Both the position numbers and the translations under genes were made by a program. The notes beneath the pieces are model-generated. The model was not told the DNA's origin, searched no databases, and worked only from the letters and a program-made list of their open reading frames with translations. Shown here piece by piece: positions 5,327 to 6,589 of a stretch of 6,589 bases of DNA; position 1 is the first letter of the stretch; the number at the start of each line of letters is the position of its first letter. The DNA is from an uncultured Lachnospiraceae bacterium. GTDB taxonomy: Bacteria; Bacillota; Clostridia; Lachnospirales; Lachnospiraceae. Location: the NCBI GenBank assembly GCA_910587955.1, contig CAJUNN010000005.1:1-6589 (forward strand), given 5' to 3'.

Positions 5327-6343
5327 TTATTTTTTCGTATCCTTCATCTTGGCAAATACGCTCTGAAGCACAATAAAGAAGCACAGAAGCGCCGCCACAG
5401 CGATGCTGGACCAGGAGCTAAGAAGCTTACCGTTGGTTTTCACCAGCGTGGAAATGGTCCCATTAATCAGTACGCCAAAGAAGGATCCAATCACATTTCC
5501 TACACCGCCTGTGAGAAGGGTTCCCCCGATAACTGCCGAAGCAATGGCATCCATCTCAAGCCCCAGGGCCTGCCGCACACTTCCCGACATGGTATTCAAA
5601 CAGAAGCAGATTCCTCCTACGGAACACAGAAAAGACGAAAGCATATAAGCCTTCAGCTTCGTCAGCTTCACATTCAGGCCCATCATGGCTGCCGACTGTT
5701 CATTGCCGCCCACCGCATACAGGCTTCGTCCGAATTTCGTATAACGCAGCATCAGAAACACAGCTACTAACACAACCAGGGCAATCAGCACCGGAAGCCG
5801 GATAAAAGGAACCTGCAGTACGCCTTTGCTGTTGGTGTATGCACCGAAGGGAATCTGAAACTTCATATTCGCCAGGCCCACAAAAAATTCATTCTGGCTG
5901 ATGGATACCTGATCCGTACAGATCACTGCCGTCATGCCCCTGGCAAAGAACATGCCGGCCATGGTCACGATAAAAGGCTGGATCTCCAGATATCCCACAC
6001 AGAAACCCTGCACAAGCCCAAAGACCACACCGATCAGAAGCACCAGCACGCAGAGTAAAACCGCATTCATTCCCCACTGTTCCATGCCCACTGCCAGAAA
6101 CATGCAGTCCATCGCTACCAGGGAACCTACGGAAATATCAATTCCTCCCGTAAGCATCACGCAGGTCATACCGCAGGCAATGCAGAGAAGTCCTGCATTG
6201 TTGATCAAAATATTCAAAAAGGTCTGCAGATGTGTGAAACCTTTGGAAGAGTAAATCACACACCCTACTGCGTACATTACCACAAACAGGGCAATCGTAA
6301 TGAGAAGCAGGAGTGTATTGCTGTTGATCTTTTTCTGTTTCAT
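5327..6343 (-). CDS. yjfF: Sugar ABC transporter permease, YjfF-like
   Basis: A 338-residue inner-membrane permease of the ribose/galactofuranose family (BPD_transp_2), near the length of E. coli YjfF. Hydrophobic helices include about 11-31, 42-64, 95-118, 125-140, 183-200, 233-251, 280-298 and 312-331. Family motifs are MLTGGIDISVGSLVAM (63-78), IQPFIVTMAGMFFARGM (121-137), FGRSLYAVGGNEQSAAMMG (204-222, the coupling loop to the ATPase) and LEMDAIASAVIGGTLLTGG (262-280). The start ATG overlaps the stop of the preceding permease gene in ATGA (6343-6340). GGGAGGT sits eight bases upstream inside that gene, so the two should be translationally coupled. It would pair with the YtfT-like partner and an ATPase that is not in this window. 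Substrate assignment comes from resemblance to YjfF and the YtfQ-like binding protein. Confidence 0.9.
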   Translation of the reverse strand: MKQKKINSNTLLLLITIALFVVMYAVGCVIYSSKGFTHLQTFLNILINNAGLLCIACGMTCVMLTGGIDISVGSLVAMDCMFLAVGMEQWGMNAVLLCVLVLLIGVVFGLVQGFCVGYLEIQPFIVTMAGMFFARGMTAVICTDQVSISQNEFFVGLANMKFQIPFGAYTNSKGVLQVPFIRLPVLIALVVLVAVFLMLRYTKFGRSLYAVGGNEQSAAMMGLNVKLTKLKAYMLSSFLCSVGGICFCLNTMSGSVRQALGLEMDAIASAVIGGTLLTGGVGNVIGSFFGVLINGTISTLVKTNGKLLSSWSSIAVAALLCFFIVLQSVFAKMKDTKK

Positions 6344-6588
6344 GCCGCAGCACCTCCCTTCGCCAGCGCCTTCTTGGCCGACATCCGTTTCAAATAAGCC
6401 TTAAAGGGCGGAGCTTGAATCATAACGATCACAATTACGATAACCGCTTTGTAAACAGGCGCCACATCCGAAGACACGCCCAGGGCATACAGGGTGGTAG
6501 TAATAGCCTGAATCGTATAGGCTCCGATGATGGAACCTGCCAGGTTGAATTTTCCTGTGAATAGACATTGACCACAAAGGTAGCTGAC
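6340..6588 (-). CDS. ytfT: Sugar ABC transporter permease, YtfT-like, C-terminal part (cut by window edge)
   Basis: An open frame enters from the right edge and ends at TGA 6342-6340. Its last 72 residues read from GKFNLAGSIIGAYTIQAITT through LYALGVSSDVAPVYKAVIVI, VIVMIQAPP and FKAYLKRMSAKKALAKGGAAA (split at 20, ending AA). This matches the C-terminus of YtfT permeases (GGRFNLLLSVVGALIIQGMN, then the VVKAVVVL-type last helix). The first codons at the edge (6588-6556) read VSYLCGQCLFT rather than the expected VVIGG-S-TGG motif, so small base errors or real indels lie near the edge. It forms the first visible gene of the transporter set and overlaps the YjfF-like gene by four bases. Confidence 0.8.
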   Translation of the reverse strand, partial: VSYLCGQCLFTGKFNLAGSIIGAYTIQAITTTLYALGVSSDVAPVYKAVIVIVIVMIQAPPFKAYLKRMSAKKALAKGGAAA

Positions 6589-6589
6589 C

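Noticed and set aside
1..6589. CRISPR arrays, tRNA, rRNA, insertion sequences, attachment sites
   Set aside because: No repeat-spacer pattern, cloverleaf-like sequence, transposase frame or terminal inverted repeats were seen on either strand.

Overview
The window looks like part of a Lachnospiraceae-type (Clostridia, Bacillota) chromosome. Coding regions have moderate GC, the intergenic stretches are very AT-rich, Shine-Dalgarno sites are purine-rich, and the families present (YtfQ-type sugar ABC transporter, MlrC/M81 protein, CutC, DeoR regulator, DUF1622, glucose-type PTS IIA, BglG/LicT-type RNA-binding domain) fit that group. The taxon is inferred from protein style only.

Layout from the left. 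Positions 1-173 are an AT-rich upstream region with a clear -10 box and a palindrome. They lead into a plus-strand DeoR-family regulator (174-923). Everything else is on the minus strand and is described in transcription order from the right edge. First comes a galactofuranose-type (YtfT/YjfF/YtfQ-like) sugar ABC transporter: the C-terminus of one permease (6340-6588, cut by the window edge), a second permease (5327-6343) and a lipoprotein binding protein (4279-5307). A small DUF1622 membrane protein (3880-4218) follows.

Next, in about 150 bases, is what appears to be a complete PTS antitermination leader. It has a promoter (TTGACA, 17 bp, TAAAAT), a site resembling a ribonucleic antiterminator (RAT) target of BglG/LicT proteins, and an overlapping long hairpin followed by a T-run. 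The leader drives a glucose-type PTS IIA gene broken by an internal out-of-frame deletion (3283-3667). Next is a 529-residue gene (1687-3276) whose first ~61 residues are a LicT/BglG-type CAT RNA-binding domain, joined in frame to an M81/MlrC-family protein lacking its usual N-terminus. CutC (920-1690) overlaps the end of this gene by 4 bases and meets the DeoR gene tail-to-tail.

The most interesting result is that leader, broken IIA and CAT domain form the remains of one self-regulating PTS module. Its antiterminator has lost the regulatory PRD domains and been spliced onto a metallopeptidase-like enzyme. If the assembly is right, an MlrC-like enzyme and CutC now sit behind a RAT/terminator switch, with a PRD-less CAT domain in the first part of the enzyme itself. 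An assembly collapse or recent deletion remains the main alternative, since two junctions lie within about 350 bp.
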